The notes under the pieces are model-generated. The model saw nothing but the letters and a program-made list of their open reading frames with translations, did not search any database and was not told where the DNA came from. From the NCBI RefSeq assembly GCF_022427145.1, contig NZ_JAKSXN010000009.1, positions 37,579-101,578 on the forward strand: 64,000 nt of DNA, in the 5' to 3' direction. Made by a program: the position numbers and the translations under genes. Of this stretch, positions 25,164 through 34,492 are shown piece by piece. This DNA comes from Paenibacillus timonensis (GTDB taxonomy: Bacteria; Bacillota; Bacilli; Paenibacillales; Paenibacillaceae). The stretch's first letter is position 1; the number at the start of each line of letters is the position of its first letter.

Positions 25164-27440
25164 ATGCTGCTGAATCGAGAGTCCAGCGGAGCCCGCTGGC
25201 GAACGCGGCCGGACGGCCTCGAAAAAGTGACGGGCAAGCTGCAATATCTGACCGACAGATCGGCGGAAGGGATGCTGATCGGCCGCGTGCTGAGAAGCGC
25301 CAAAGCCCATGCCCGAATTTTGGGCATTCGGACGGAGGCCGCCGCCAACGTGCCCGGCGTGTTTGCCGTGCTGACGCACGAGGATGTGCCGGGTTTAAAC
25401 GCGTTTGGCATTGCGTTTCCTCACCAGCCGGTATTTTGCACCGATCGGGTTCGGTATACGGGCGATGCGATTGCTGCGGTGGCGGCGGAGAACGGGGAGC
25501 TCGCCGAATACGCATTATCCTTGATCGAAGTCGACTATGAGCCGTTGCCGGTGATCGCCGACCCCGAGGAGGCGCTGCGGGAGGACGCGATCCTGCTGCA
25601 TCCCGAAGGGAATGTGCTGCACCGCGCGGAATACCGCGAGGGCGAAACAGAAGAAGCGTTTACGTCCTGCGCCTACGTGGCCGAGGAAACCTACTTTACG
25701 CCGCGGCAGATGCATACGTACATGGAGACGGAGGGCGGGCTGTTCGTTCCCGAAGAAGACGGGAAATTAACCGTGTACTCAGCCACCCAGCACGGACTGA
25801 AGGACCGCATGCAGCTTTCGCGTATCCTGGATCTGCCGGAGGAACGGATTCGCGTCGTTTCCAGCCCGATCGGCGGTTCGTTTGGCGGCAAAGACGAATT
25901 GAATGTCCAACCTTACGGGGCGTTGCTTGCGCTTCGCACGGGACGGCCGGTGCAGATGCATAACTCCCGCGCCGAGTCGGTCCGGGCCGGTTTGAAACGA
26001 CATCCGATGAAAATTACGATGCGCACGGGCTGCGATCGGGACGGACGATTGTTGGCTCATGCCGTCCGGGTCGTCTCCGATACCGGCGCTTACGCCACGC
26101 TTGGCGCCGAGGTGTTGAACTTCGCCACCGAGCATGTCATTGGGCCGTACCGGATCGAGCATATCGCCGTAAACAGCGTGTGCGTATATACGAACAACGG
26201 CGTATCCGGGGAGTTCCGGGGCTTTGGCGGCAACCAGGCGATTTTTGCGCTGGAAGGACAGATCGATCGGTTGGCGGAGATGGCCGGCCTCGATCCTTGG
26301 GAAATGCGCCGCCGCAATCTGCGGGAGTTCGGCGATCCCGGTCCGCTCGGCCAGCCGATCGCCCCGACCGACGGGGCCCGCCAGGTGTGGAAGGCCCTGG
26401 AGGGCAGCCGGCTGATGGCCGAACGGAAGGGCGGGCCGGTTCGCGGAGCCCGCGATCCTTGGACGGTCACCGGCATCGGGGCGGCGATCGCCATGCACGG
26501 GGCAGGGCTGGGCTTCGGCATTCCCGATCCCGCGGGCGGGCGGTTGCAGCTGGCGCCGGACGGCCGGATCGAAGCGGTGTTCGGCTACGAGGAGTTCGGT
26601 CAAGGCTTGATTGCTACGATGGAGCAAATGCTTGTGGAGCTGTACGGCTTCTCGGCGGAGGATCTGCGAATCATCATCGGCGATACGGACGTGGTGCCGG
26701 ACAGCGGTTCGAGCACCGCTTCGCGGGCGACAAGCATGATGTGGATGGCGCTGCGCCGCCTAGTTCCCGATTTTGCCGGCAAACTGGCTGCCGCGGCGGC
26801 CCGGGCCGGCGGAGGCGATGGCTGCGTTCCCGGCAGAGGCGGGATGTGGAAGGATGGCTGCCGGGTGTTGACGTACGGCGAGCTGGCCCGCACGCTGTCG
26901 GAGCCCCTCGTTAGTGAAACCGAGTTCTCTTATCCAACGACGACGCTGGAGCGGGTTGGTGCCCATTTTCTATATACCTATGCGGCGGTTGCGGTAAAAG
27001 TGGAAGTCAATACGCTGACGGGGAGGGTGCGTATCGTCGACCAGCATCATGCGGTTGCCGCCGGTCCGGTGGCCAATCCGCAAGGCTATCTGGGGCAAAT
27101 CGAAGGCGGAGCAGCGATGGCTGCCGGGTTTACGTTGACGGAAGACGCGCGGATGGAGGAAGGCTTGTATGTGACGAAAAACCTGGATACCTACCTGATC
27201 CCCACGATTCTCGATTTTAACGGCAAGATTGAGGTCGAGCCGATCGAGGAATTGCCGGAGCAGGATATCTACGGGCCGCGCGGCGTCGGCGAAGTGGGTT
27301 CGGTGTGCCTGGCCCCTGCGGTGGCCTCTGCCGTGTTTCAGGCGGTCGGTAAACGGGTGAACCGGCTGCCGATCGAACCGGGGCTGTTGCAGGAGATGCC
27401 ATTTACGAGCAGGAAGGCGGTGGATTCGCATGTTGGATAA
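25164..27440 (+). CDS. pucD: Xanthine dehydrogenase molybdenum-binding subunit
   Basis: The 758-residue large subunit holds the molybdopterin centre where hypoxanthine and xanthine are hydroxylated to urate. The N-terminal domain (aldehyde oxidase a/b hammerhead, residues about 17-125) is followed by the Mo-binding domain. Visible segments are GGSFGGKDE, GEFRGFGGNQAIFALE, FGYEEFGQG and the C-terminal GPRGVGEVGSV, which contains the catalytic glutamate region. The ATG follows GGGGGAGGAG. The end overlaps the iron-sulfur subunit by 11 bases. Confidence 0.92.
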   Translation: MLLNRESSGARWRTRPDGLEKVTGKLQYLTDRSAEGMLIGRVLRSAKAHARILGIRTEAAANVPGVFAVLTHEDVPGLNAFGIAFPHQPVFCTDRVRYTGDAIAAVAAENGELAEYALSLIEVDYEPLPVIADPEEALREDAILLHPEGNVLHRAEYREGETEEAFTSCAYVAEETYFTPRQMHTYMETEGGLFVPEEDGKLTVYSATQHGLKDRMQLSRILDLPEERIRVVSSPIGGSFGGKDELNVQPYGALLALRTGRPVQMHNSRAESVRAGLKRHPMKITMRTGCDRDGRLLAHAVRVVSDTGAYATLGAEVLNFATEHVIGPYRIEHIAVNSVCVYTNNGVSGEFRGFGGNQAIFALEGQIDRLAEMAGLDPWEMRRRNLREFGDPGPLGQPIAPTDGARQVWKALEGSRLMAERKGGPVRGARDPWTVTGIGAAIAMHGAGLGFGIPDPAGGRLQLAPDGRIEAVFGYEEFGQGLIATMEQMLVELYGFSAEDLRIIIGDTDVVPDSGSSTASRATSMMWMALRRLVPDFAGKLAAAAARAGGGDGCVPGRGGMWKDGCRVLTYGELARTLSEPLVSETEFSYPTTTLERVGAHFLYTYAAVAVKVEVNTLTGRVRIVDQHHAVAAGPVANPQGYLGQIEGGAAMAAGFTLTEDARMEEGLYVTKNLDTYLIPTILDFNGKIEVEPIEELPEQDIYGPRGVGEVGSVCLAPAVASAVFQAVGKRVNRLPIEPGLLQEMPFTSRKAVDSHVG

Positions 27441-27969
27441 GATCCCGCACCCTTCGGCAAGCCGGGTCCCGGGGACGGAGGAAGCAGGGCCCGGATTTAC
27501 GGTACGCTTCCGCGTCAACGGGCATCCCGTCTCGTTGGAGGTAACGCCTACGCGGCGGCTGTTGGCGCTGCTTCGCGAGGATCTCGGGTTAACCGGGACG
27601 AAGCGTTCCTGCGAGCTTGGCCGCTGCGGTTCTTGCATGGTGTTGCTGAACGGCCGTCCGGTGAATGCCTGTCTGACGATGGCTTATCAATGCGAAGGCG
27701 CCGAGATCGTCACGATTGAAGGGATCGGCGCTGACGGACTTCACCCGGTACAGCGGGCCTTCCTGGAGGAAGGCGGATTCCAATGCGGGTATTGTACGCC
27801 GGGAATGGTCGTTTCGGTAGTCGCCCTGCTGGCGGAGAATCCGCAGCCCGCGCCGGAAGAGATCGAAGAAGCGTTGTCGGGCAACCTGTGCCGCTGTACG
27901 GGGTACGCCGCTATTATACGGGCGGTTAATCGAGCGATCGAACAAGGGGGCGGCAGGCATGAGAACTGA
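27430..27969 (+). CDS. pucE: Xanthine dehydrogenase iron-sulfur subunit
   Basis: The 179-residue small subunit carries two [2Fe-2S] clusters. The plant-ferredoxin-type ligands are C61, C66, C69 and C81 (CELGRCGSC...NAC); the second cluster ligands are C119, C122, C154 and C156 (CGYC...CRC). The N-terminal 20 residues before the ferredoxin fold are an extra, weakly conserved extension. Overlaps at both ends (11 bases with the Mo subunit, 11 with the OHCU decarboxylase gene) indicate tight coupling. Confidence 0.92.
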   Translation: MLDKIPHPSASRVPGTEEAGPGFTVRFRVNGHPVSLEVTPTRRLLALLREDLGLTGTKRSCELGRCGSCMVLLNGRPVNACLTMAYQCEGAEIVTIEGIGADGLHPVQRAFLEEGGFQCGYCTPGMVVSVVALLAENPQPAPEEIEEALSGNLCRCTGYAAIIRAVNRAIEQGGGRHEN

Positions 27970-28474
27970 AGGTTCTTGCTTAACGCTGACCGATTTGAAT
28001 CACATGGACCGGCAGCGGTTTACGGAAGCGTTGGGCGGGATTTTCGAACATTCGCCTTGGGTGGCGGAAGCGGCTCACCCGTCAGGACCGTTCGTGTCGG
28101 TGGCGCAACTGCACGAAGTCATGCTGGAATCGGCAAGCCAGGCCGATGAGGCAACCCGGCTTTCGCTCCTTCGCGCGCATCCCGATTTAGCGACCCGGAT
28201 GAAGGTATCGCCGCTCTCGGCAGCCGAACAGCAGGGGGCGGGCCTCGATTCGTTGACGAACGAGGAGTACGCCGAGCTCTCCGAATGGAATCGAAAATAT
28301 ACGGATAAGTTCGGGTTCCCGTTTATCCTGGCGGTGCGAGGGAAAAGCAAAGACGAAATCCTTCGGTCCATCGCCGAGCGGGTCGAATCGAGCTTGGAGC
28401 TGGAGCGAGATCGGGCATGGGCCGAAATAGGCAAGATCACCCGGTTCCGGCTGGAAGATCTCATTGTCGGTTGA
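27959..28474 (+). CDS. uraD: 2-oxo-4-hydroxy-4-carboxy-5-ureidoimidazoline decarboxylase
   Basis: Converts OHCU to (S)-allantoin. The 171-residue protein has the family motifs LRAHPDLATRM (the catalytic histidine region), the SxxEQxxAGLDxL segment and FGFPFILAVRGKS. In B. subtilis this activity is the N-terminal domain of PucL, fused to uricase; here it is a free-standing domain and no uricase domain follows. The ATG start lies inside the end of the xdh iron-sulfur gene. Confidence 0.9.
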   Translation: MRTEGSCLTLTDLNHMDRQRFTEALGGIFEHSPWVAEAAHPSGPFVSVAQLHEVMLESASQADEATRLSLLRAHPDLATRMKVSPLSAAEQQGAGLDSLTNEEYAELSEWNRKYTDKFGFPFILAVRGKSKDEILRSIAERVESSLELERDRAWAEIGKITRFRLEDLIVG

Positions 28475-28513
28475 ATGGGCCGGGAGGCGAGGATCAAGAA
28501 AGGAGGCGGCGGC

Positions 28514-28897
28514 ATGGTGAGCGGGCATGACAACAAACTGACGACCCATGTGCTGGACTTGGCGCGGGGACTTCCGGCTGCAGGCGTACGCGTGGAGTTA
28601 AGAAGGCTGGAAGGGGAAAAACGCCCGTTGCTCCGTTCCGCTCGAACCAACGCGGAGGGACGCTTGGACGTTCCGCTGCTGGAGGGGCCGGAGATGACGG
28701 CGGGCGAATACGAGCTCTTGTTTGATGCAGGGGATTATTTCAGGCAGGCGGGTCAGCTTACGGCGGCTGCAGCAACCGGTGAACCCGGGTTCCTAAGCCT
28801 CATCCCCGTCCGATTTCACGTCGGCGCAAAAGGCGGCCATTATCATGTGCCGTTGCTGCTGTCGCCTGGCGGTTACAGCACTTACCGCGGAAGCTGA
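28514..28897 (+). CDS. pucM: 5-hydroxyisourate hydrolase
   Basis: A transthyretin-related protein that hydrolyses 5-hydroxyisourate to OHCU. The 127-residue product shows the N-terminal LTTHVLDLARGLPAAGV, the central arginine-containing strands and the diagnostic C-terminal YRGS tetrapeptide. The ATG at 28514 follows AAAGGAGG. Together with the preceding decarboxylase it completes the two steps after urate oxidation, implying that 5-hydroxyisourate is made in this cell. Confidence 0.92.
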   Translation: MVSGHDNKLTTHVLDLARGLPAAGVRVELRRLEGEKRPLLRSARTNAEGRLDVPLLEGPEMTAGEYELLFDAGDYFRQAGQLTAAAATGEPGFLSLIPVRFHVGAKGGHYHVPLLLSPGGYSTYRGS

Positions 28898-28934
28898 TGG
28901 AGTCCAGATGGTGTTCATGGGAGGGGAAGCAAGC

Positions 28935-30329
28935 ATGAGCGAGACTTACGATCTGATTATCAAGAACGGCCGTGTCGTGCTGCCGGACCGGGTCGCCCGG
29001 CTCGACATCGCCGTGTCTTCCGGAAGAATCGCCCTATTGGCGGAAGATCTGGACCGGCGCTTGGGGAAGACCGTGCTGGAGGCGGAGGGGCAATATGTGC
29101 TGCCGGGCATGATCGATGCGCACGTGCATTTCAATGAGCCGAATTTCGGGCACTGGGAAGGCTTTGCCAGCGGTTCGGCCGCGCTGGCGGCCGGCGGCTG
29201 CACCACTTACATCGATATGCCGCTAAACGGCAATCCCCCTACGGTGAGCCTACCGGCGTTGGCGTTAAAAGCGAAACGGGCGGCCGGCCGGTCCGCCGTC
29301 GATTATGCGTTTTGGGGCGGCCTCGTCCCCGGCAATACCGGGGAATTGGAGAAGTTATGGGCCGCAGGGGTACCTGCCTTTAAGGCGTTCATCTCCAATC
29401 CCGGCGGGGAAGGAGAAGGCCGGTTCCGCGAGGTGGACGATGCGACGCTGTACGAAGGAATGGCGACCATCGCGGAGTTCGGCGGGCTCCTGGCGCTGCA
29501 TGCCGAAAGCGACGCCGTGACCGCCGTGCTTGGCGAAGCGGCGGTCAGGAGCGGACGGACGGGGGCGCGCGATTTCGCCGCCTCGCGGCCGCCGCTCGCC
29601 GAGCTGGAAGCGGTCGCCCGGGCGCTGTTGTACGGGGAGCGAACGGGCTGCAGGCTGCATTTCGTGCATATCAGCACGGCCGCCGCGGTCGAGTTGATCG
29701 ATGCCGCCAAACGGCGCGGCCAGGACGTGTCCGTCGAGACCTGCCCCCATTACCTTTTGCTCACGGAGGAGGACATGGCCCGACTCGGACCGGTAGCGAA
29801 ATGCGCGCCGCCGCTGCGCAGTCCGGAAGAAAGGGAGAAGCTCTGGCAGGCGCTGGCTGCGGGGAAGATCGATCTGGTCGCCTCCGATCATTCGCCTTGT
29901 CCGCCCGAGTTGAAGCTGGATCCAGAGTTGTCCTTTTTTGCGGCCTGGGGCGGCATTTCCGGCGCCCAAAGCAGCCTGGAGCTCATGTTTCACGAAGGCG
30001 TGAATCGACGAGGGCTGCCGGTGCCTTTGATCGCACGGCTGCTCGCGGCTTCTCCGGCGGAACGGTTCGGCATGGCCGAGCGCAAAGGGACGATTGCCGT
30101 CGGGTTGGATGCCGATCTGGTGCTGCTGCATCCCGACATGCCGTATGTCCTTCAAGCCGAGAACCTCCTCTACCGGCATCGGATGAGCCCTTATACGGGA
30201 ATGCCGTTGTCGTGCCGGGTGACCGCCACGCTCCTCCAAGGCCGGCTGGTTTATTCGCTGGAGAGCGGACTGATCGCTCCCGGGAGCGGAGAGCCGGTGC
30301 GTCTTGGCAACAGGGAGCCAGTCCGATGA
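28935..30329 (+). CDS. allB: Allantoinase
   Basis: Opens allantoin to allantoate. The 464-residue cyclic amidohydrolase has the metal sites of the dihydroorotase/allantoinase family: MIDAHVHFNEP (about residue 58), the carboxylated-lysine segment AFKAFISNPG, LALHAES, HFVHIST and ASDHSPCPPE. The B. subtilis counterpart is PucH. The ATG at 28935 follows GGGAGGGG. The stop overlaps the next start by four bases. Confidence 0.92.
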   Translation: MSETYDLIIKNGRVVLPDRVARLDIAVSSGRIALLAEDLDRRLGKTVLEAEGQYVLPGMIDAHVHFNEPNFGHWEGFASGSAALAAGGCTTYIDMPLNGNPPTVSLPALALKAKRAAGRSAVDYAFWGGLVPGNTGELEKLWAAGVPAFKAFISNPGGEGEGRFREVDDATLYEGMATIAEFGGLLALHAESDAVTAVLGEAAVRSGRTGARDFAASRPPLAELEAVARALLYGERTGCRLHFVHISTAAAVELIDAAKRRGQDVSVETCPHYLLLTEEDMARLGPVAKCAPPLRSPEEREKLWQALAAGKIDLVASDHSPCPPELKLDPELSFFAAWGGISGAQSSLELMFHEGVNRRGLPVPLIARLLAASPAERFGMAERKGTIAVGLDADLVLLHPDMPYVLQAENLLYRHRMSPYTGMPLSCRVTATLLQGRLVYSLESGLIAPGSGEPVRLGNREPVR

Positions 30330-31597
30330 GCGGAGCGAAGGCGAAACACTGCGGCAATGCTGGATCCGGGACGGAGGAGGCCACCGCCTTCATGCAGGGG
30401 CTGCTAGAGAAGCTCGCCGAGTTCAGCGAACCGGGGGAGGGGGTCACCCGGCTGCTGTACAGCCCGGAGTGGACGCGGGCTCAGCGGTTTTTGCTGGAGC
30501 AAATCGCCGATAGCGGGCTGGAAGGTTATGCCGACGGCGTAGGCAACGTATATGGCGAGCTGACCGGGCTCCGCAGCTTCGAGCCTATCGTGCTGACCGG
30601 CTCGCATATCGACACGGTCGTCAGCGGCGGCCGGTACGACGGAGCTTACGGCGTAGCGGCGGCGCTGGCAGCTCTGCGGTATTTGAGCCGCACGTACGGC
30701 CCGCCGCTGCGGACGCTAACCGCGGTGTCGTTCGCCGAGGAGGAAGGCAGCCGTTTCCCGCTCACGTTCTGGGGTTCGGGCCATGTGACCGGGCTTTACG
30801 ACGTCAGCGAAGGCGCCGATTTCCGCGATGCCGACGGCGTGTCTTTACAGGCGGCGATGGCGGGGTGTGAGCTAGGTCCGAGGAGGCCGGCGCCATCACG
30901 CGACGGTCTCGCCGCATACGTTGAGCTCCACATCGAACAGGGCATCGTGCTGGAGCGTACCGGAACGCAGTTGGGCGTCGTGAGCGCCATCTGCGGCCAG
31001 CGGCGGTTCGCCGTCGTCGTTCGGGGAACGGCGAACCACGCCGGAACGACGCCGATGGGCCTGCGCAGCGATGCCCTGGCGGCGGCCGCGGAAATGACGC
31101 TGCGGCTGGAAGCGCTGGCGACTGCTGCGGGCGACCCGCTGGTCGCCACCGTCGGCCGGCTTGAGGTACGGCCGAACACGCCTAACGTCATTCCCGGCGA
31201 GGTGCGCTTCACGCTCGACATTCGGCACAGCCATGAACCCGAGCTGGAAGCGTTTTGCGCCCAGGCGCTTGATGCGTTCGCGGAGATCGCCGAACGGCGC
31301 GGCGCTGCGCTGCGAGTCGAACCGCGGCTCGCTGCCGTTCCGGCGCTCATGGACGCCCGCCTGCAGGACGAACTCGCAGCGATCTGCACCGGGCAGGGGT
31401 TCGCCTGGCGGAGCATGGTGAGCGGCGCCGGGCACGACGCCCAGCTGTTCGCCCCACTTTGCCCGGCGGCGATGCTCTTCGTCCCGAGCCGGGGCGGCAT
31501 CAGCCACGCCCCGGAGGAGGATACGCCTCCGGAAGCGTTAGCCGCCGGGCTGAACGTTCTGATTGCGCTGTTATACAGGCTGGGATACGAGGAATGA
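30326..31597 (+). CDS. allC: Allantoate amidohydrolase (M20 family)
   Basis: Hydrolyses allantoate to (S)-ureidoglycine, CO2 and ammonia. The 423-residue product is an M20-family dinuclear metallohydrolase with SHIDTVVSGGRYDGAYG, FAEEEGSRFP, HIEQGIVLE, the dimerisation-domain motif GTANHAGTTPM and SGAGHDAQLFA. The B. subtilis counterpart is PucF. Start overlaps the allantoinase stop (ATGA). An N-carbamoyl-L-amino acid hydrolase would look similar; the neighbours decide for allantoate. Confidence 0.88.
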   Translation: MSGAKAKHCGNAGSGTEEATAFMQGLLEKLAEFSEPGEGVTRLLYSPEWTRAQRFLLEQIADSGLEGYADGVGNVYGELTGLRSFEPIVLTGSHIDTVVSGGRYDGAYGVAAALAALRYLSRTYGPPLRTLTAVSFAEEEGSRFPLTFWGSGHVTGLYDVSEGADFRDADGVSLQAAMAGCELGPRRPAPSRDGLAAYVELHIEQGIVLERTGTQLGVVSAICGQRRFAVVVRGTANHAGTTPMGLRSDALAAAAEMTLRLEALATAAGDPLVATVGRLEVRPNTPNVIPGEVRFTLDIRHSHEPELEAFCAQALDAFAEIAERRGAALRVEPRLAAVPALMDARLQDELAAICTGQGFAWRSMVSGAGHDAQLFAPLCPAAMLFVPSRGGISHAPEEDTPPEALAAGLNVLIALLYRLGYEE

Positions 31598-31643
31598 TCG
31601 GGTTTCGAGCGTTGATCCGGTAAAACGTGAAAGGAGGTAGGGC

Positions 31644-32876
31644 ATGAAACGGTTTGAAGATTTGTCGCCGTCCTTGCGTTCGATCATGACGCCGGGTCCG
31701 GTGGAGGTGGACCCGCGAGTGCTGCGGGCGATGTCGTATCCGGTGCTGGGGCAATTCGACCCGCAGTTTACCGGGATCATGAACGAAACGATGTCCATGC
31801 TGCGGGAGCTGTTCGCCACGCGGAACACCTGGGCTTATCCAGTCGACGGCACCTCCCGTTCGGGCATCGAAGCGGTGATGGTCAGCTTGATCGCCCCGGG
31901 AGACCGTGTGCTGATTCCGATTTACGGCCGCTTCGGCCATCTGCTGCATGAAATCGCCGACCGCTGCGGGGCCGAGGTGCATGTGCTCGAGCGGCCCTGG
32001 GGCGGCGTGTTTGCGCCCGAGGACATCCTTGCTGAGATCCGGCGCGTCAAACCGCAAATCGTGGCGATGGTGCACGGCGAAACATCGACCGGACGTTTGC
32101 AGCCGCTGGAAGGGATCGGGGCGGCCTGCCGCGAGGTAGGCGCCCTCCTGATCGTCGATGCGGTAGCCACGATCGGCGGCGTGCCCGTGGATACGGACCG
32201 CCTGCTGCTGGACGCCGTCGTCGGCGGAACGCAGAAGTGCCTGTCCGTTCCGGCCGGCATGGCGCCGATCACATACAACGATCGTGCCGAGCGGAAGCTG
32301 CTGTCCCGCAAACGGGTGGAGCGCGGATTGCGGACGGACGCGGGCCTGGAGGAAGACGTTGCGCCGGTGCGCAGCAATTATTTTGACCTGGGGATGCTTC
32401 AGGATTATTGGAGCCCGCTCCGGTTGAATCACCATACGGAAATGACCTCCATGCTTTATGCGCTGCGCGAAGGGCTCCGGCTTGTGCTGGAGGAAGGGCT
32501 GGAGGCGAGGTTTGCCCGTCATCGTCTGCACGAGTCGGCGTTGATGCAGGGACTGTCCGCGATGGGCCTGACGCTGTACGGCGATCCGACCTGCAAAATG
32601 CCGATGGTCACCTGCGTCAATGTCCCGGAGGGCGTGGATGGCGAGGCGGTTCGCAAACTGCTGCTTGAGAGCTTCGGCATCGAAATCGCCAGTTCCTTCG
32701 GCCCGCTGAAGGGCTTGATCTGGCGCATCGGGACGATGGGGTACAGCTGCCGCGCCGATAACGTGCTGCGGCTGCTTGGGGCCCTGGAAGCGGCCCTTCT
32801 TCGCCAGGGCTTCCGCGTGCCGGCCGGCCAAGCGGTTCAGGCTGCATTGGACGTGTATGAGCGACCCGAGGTCTGA
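31644..32876 (+). CDS. pucG: (S)-ureidoglycine-glyoxylate aminotransferase
   Basis: A class V PLP-dependent aminotransferase. B. subtilis PucG transfers the amino group of (S)-ureidoglycine to glyoxylate, giving oxalurate and glycine. The 410-residue protein has MTPGPVEV near the N-terminus, [19 protein letters not shown] and the PLP lysine K198 in [12 protein letters not shown]. Serine- or alanine-glyoxylate aminotransferases are close relatives; its place directly after allantoate amidohydrolase makes PucG the best call. It ends the catabolic operon. Confidence 0.85.
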   Translation: MKRFEDLSPSLRSIMTPGPVEVDPRVLRAMSYPVLGQFDPQFTGIMNETMSMLRELFATRNTWAYPVDGTSRSGIEAVMVSLIAPGDRVLIPIYGRFGHLLHEIADRCGAEVHVLERPWGGVFAPEDILAEIRRVKPQIVAMVHGETSTGRLQPLEGIGAACREVGALLIVDAVATIGGVPVDTDRLLLDAVVGGTQKCLSVPAGMAPITYNDRAERKLLSRKRVERGLRTDAGLEEDVAPVRSNYFDLGMLQDYWSPLRLNHHTEMTSMLYALREGLRLVLEEGLEARFARHRLHESALMQGLSAMGLTLYGDPTCKMPMVTCVNVPEGVDGEAVRKLLLESFGIEIASSFGPLKGLIWRIGTMGYSCRADNVLRLLGALEAALLRQGFRVPAGQAVQAALDVYERPEV

Positions 32877-32912
32877 TATGCGCAATAAACGGTTTTGCGA
32901 TATTTGCATCCA

Positions 32913-32941
32913 TGTACGCGGGTTGTCACATCCTATATAAT
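32913..32941 (+). promoter_or_regulatory. Putative promoter of deoD
   Basis: A perfect TATAAT (32936-32941) lies 51 bp upstream of deoD; the hexamer 17 bp before it (TGTACG) is a poor -35. deoD therefore probably has its own transcript, perhaps helped by an activator. No purine riboswitch was found here. Confidence 0.45.
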
Positions 32942-32992
32942 AAAAAGAGTGGCAGCTATACCAAAATTGGAAGCAAGGGAGATACTAGAAAC

Positions 32993-33700
32993 ATGAGTGT
33001 ACATATCGCAGCGAAACCGGGAGATATCGCCGAAACGATCCTGCTGCCGGGGGATCCGCTCCGGGCCAAATTTATCGCGGAGACGTATTTGAGCGACGTT
33101 ATTTGCTATAACGAGGTGCGCGGGATGCTCGGCTTCACCGGCACTTATCAAGGGAAGCGGATTTCCGTGCAGGGGACCGGCATGGGGATTCCTTCGATTT
33201 CCATCTACGTGAATGAATTGATGAAGGAATACGGCGTCAAAAACCTGATTCGCGTCGGAACCTGCGGCGGCATGCAGCAGCATGTCCGGGTGCGGGACGT
33301 CATTTTGGCCCAAGCTTCCTGTACCGATTCCAGCATGAACCGTCATGTCTTCGGCGGGTACGATTTTTCGCCGATCGCCAGCTTCGAGTTGTTAAAGGCG
33401 GCCTATGATCGCGGGGTGGAAAAGGGGCTGAAGCTGCATGTCGGCAACATTTTCAGCTCGGACATGTTCTATCGCGACGATACGAGCGTAACCCAGTTGC
33501 TGATGAAATACGGCGTGTTGGGCGTGGAGATGGAGACGACGGCGCTTTATACGCTGGCCGCCAAATACGGCGCAAAGGCGTTGACGATCCTGACCGTCAG
33601 CGACCATCTGCTGACCGGCGAGGAGACGTCGGCCGAGGAACGGCAAACGACGTTCAAGCAAATGATGGAAGTGGCGCTGGATACGGCCGTATCGCTGTAA
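32993..33700 (+). CDS. deoD: Purine nucleoside phosphorylase, DeoD type (hexameric)
   Basis: Phosphorolyses adenosine and other purine nucleosides. The 235-residue protein has the PNP/UDP family signature [14 protein letters not shown] and the conserved [21 protein letters not shown] and [13 protein letters not shown] segments. It is the high-molecular-mass class, complementary to the trimeric PunA at 4.5 kb. The ATG at 32993 follows AAGGGAG. It stands alone between the catabolic operon and the spoVA genes, with its own -10 box and a strong terminator. Confidence 0.93.
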   Translation: MSVHIAAKPGDIAETILLPGDPLRAKFIAETYLSDVICYNEVRGMLGFTGTYQGKRISVQGTGMGIPSISIYVNELMKEYGVKNLIRVGTCGGMQQHVRVRDVILAQASCTDSSMNRHVFGGYDFSPIASFELLKAAYDRGVEKGLKLHVGNIFSSDMFYRDDTSVTQLLMKYGVLGVEMETTALYTLAAKYGAKALTILTVSDHLLTGEETSAEERQTTFKQMMEVALDTAVSL

Positions 33701-33724
33701 TTTTGGTGCGACCAAAGCGAATCA

Positions 33725-33777
33725 AGCATGGGGATCCGATGCGGAGGCATCTCCCCATGCTTTTTTTGCTGCCGCAA
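33725..33777 (+). terminator. Terminator after deoD
   Basis: Ten-bp arms AGCATGGGGA (33725-33734) and TCCCCATGCT (33762-33771), followed by seven T. It marks the right edge of the accessory purine block. Confidence 0.93.
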
Positions 33778-33788
33778 AATGTTCATCA

Positions 33789-33819
33789 AGAGTAAAGCCC
33801 CTCCTCGCTTGGCATACTA
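33789..33819 (+). promoter_or_regulatory. SigG-type promoter of spoVAA
   Basis: AGAGTAA (33789-33795) matches five of seven positions of TGHATAw, and after exactly 17 bp CATACTA (33813-33819) fits the SigG -10 consensus fully. The spoVA operon is SigG-dependent in B. subtilis. Confidence 0.68.
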
Positions 33820-33850
33820 TGGGCAATACGCTAGTGGAAGGGTGGTCAGC

Positions 33851-34492
33851 ATGGATAAAGATTCCGCGTCCATCGTCTATTTGCGTCTGCGCAAGCAGGT
33901 CGGGCTTCCCGCCGGGACGCCGATCCGGCTGCGGGACGTGGCCCGCGTGCTGGCGGAGCCGAAGCTGGAAACCAAGCTGTTGGAGCTGGTGCTGGTCCGT
34001 CCGGAACAGCGCGACGGAAACCTGATCGTCATCGATATGCTACAGGTCATTTCCGCCATCCAAGCCCGATTTCCCGGGCAGCGTGTCGAATTGCTCGGCG
34101 AGCCGCATGTGCTTGTGGAAATGGTTAAACCCGAGAAGAAACCCTCCCTGCTGTTGTTTGCCCTGGTCTGGCTGCTGCTCTTTTTCGGAGCGGCGTTGAC
34201 CATCATGAACTTTCACGCCGATGTCAGCATGCCGGAGGTGCAGGTCCGGATCGTGGAGATGATCACCGGCGAGAAGGATGAACACCCCTATCTCTTTCAA
34301 GGCGCTTATTCCGTAGGCATCGGTTTCGGGATGATCGTGTTTTTTAATCATTTGTTCAGGAAGAAGTGGAATGAGGAGCCCACCCCGCTGGAAGTCGAAA
34401 TGTTCCTCTACCAGGAGAACCTCAACCAGTACGTCGTCGCCGAGGAATATAAAAAAATGCATCGCGCCGAATCGTCGGCGAAGCGAAGCTGA
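33851..34492 (+). CDS. spoVAA: Stage V sporulation protein AA
   Basis: SpoVA proteins form the channel that loads dipicolinic acid into the spore core and releases it in germination. The 213-residue SpoVAA has an N-terminal soluble domain (about 1-105, with YLRLRKQVGLPAGTPIRLRDVA) followed by two membrane helices (about 110-130 and 158-178). The ATG at 33851 follows GGAAGGGTGG. Its stop overlaps the spoVAB start by one base (TGATG). Confidence 0.88.
   Translation: MDKDSASIVYLRLRKQVGLPAGTPIRLRDVARVLAEPKLETKLLELVLVRPEQRDGNLIVIDMLQVISAIQARFPGQRVELLGEPHVLVEMVKPEKKPSLLLFALVWLLLFFGAALTIMNFHADVSMPEVQVRIVEMITGEKDEHPYLFQGAYSVGIGFGMIVFFNHLFRKKWNEEPTPLEVEMFLYQENLNQYVVAEEYKKMHRAESSAKRS

Noticed and set aside
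31500..32909. Long antisense reading frame (469 codons) opposite pucG
   Set aside because: It mirrors a well-supported aminotransferase gene, lacks any recognisable domain and is a by-product of GC-rich codon use. The same applies to the antisense frame at 5279-6532 and other antisense frames.
32877..32992. Purine riboswitch upstream of deoD
   Set aside because: The conserved P1-J1/2-J2/3 sequences are not present, and the leader after the -10 is only about 50 bases.
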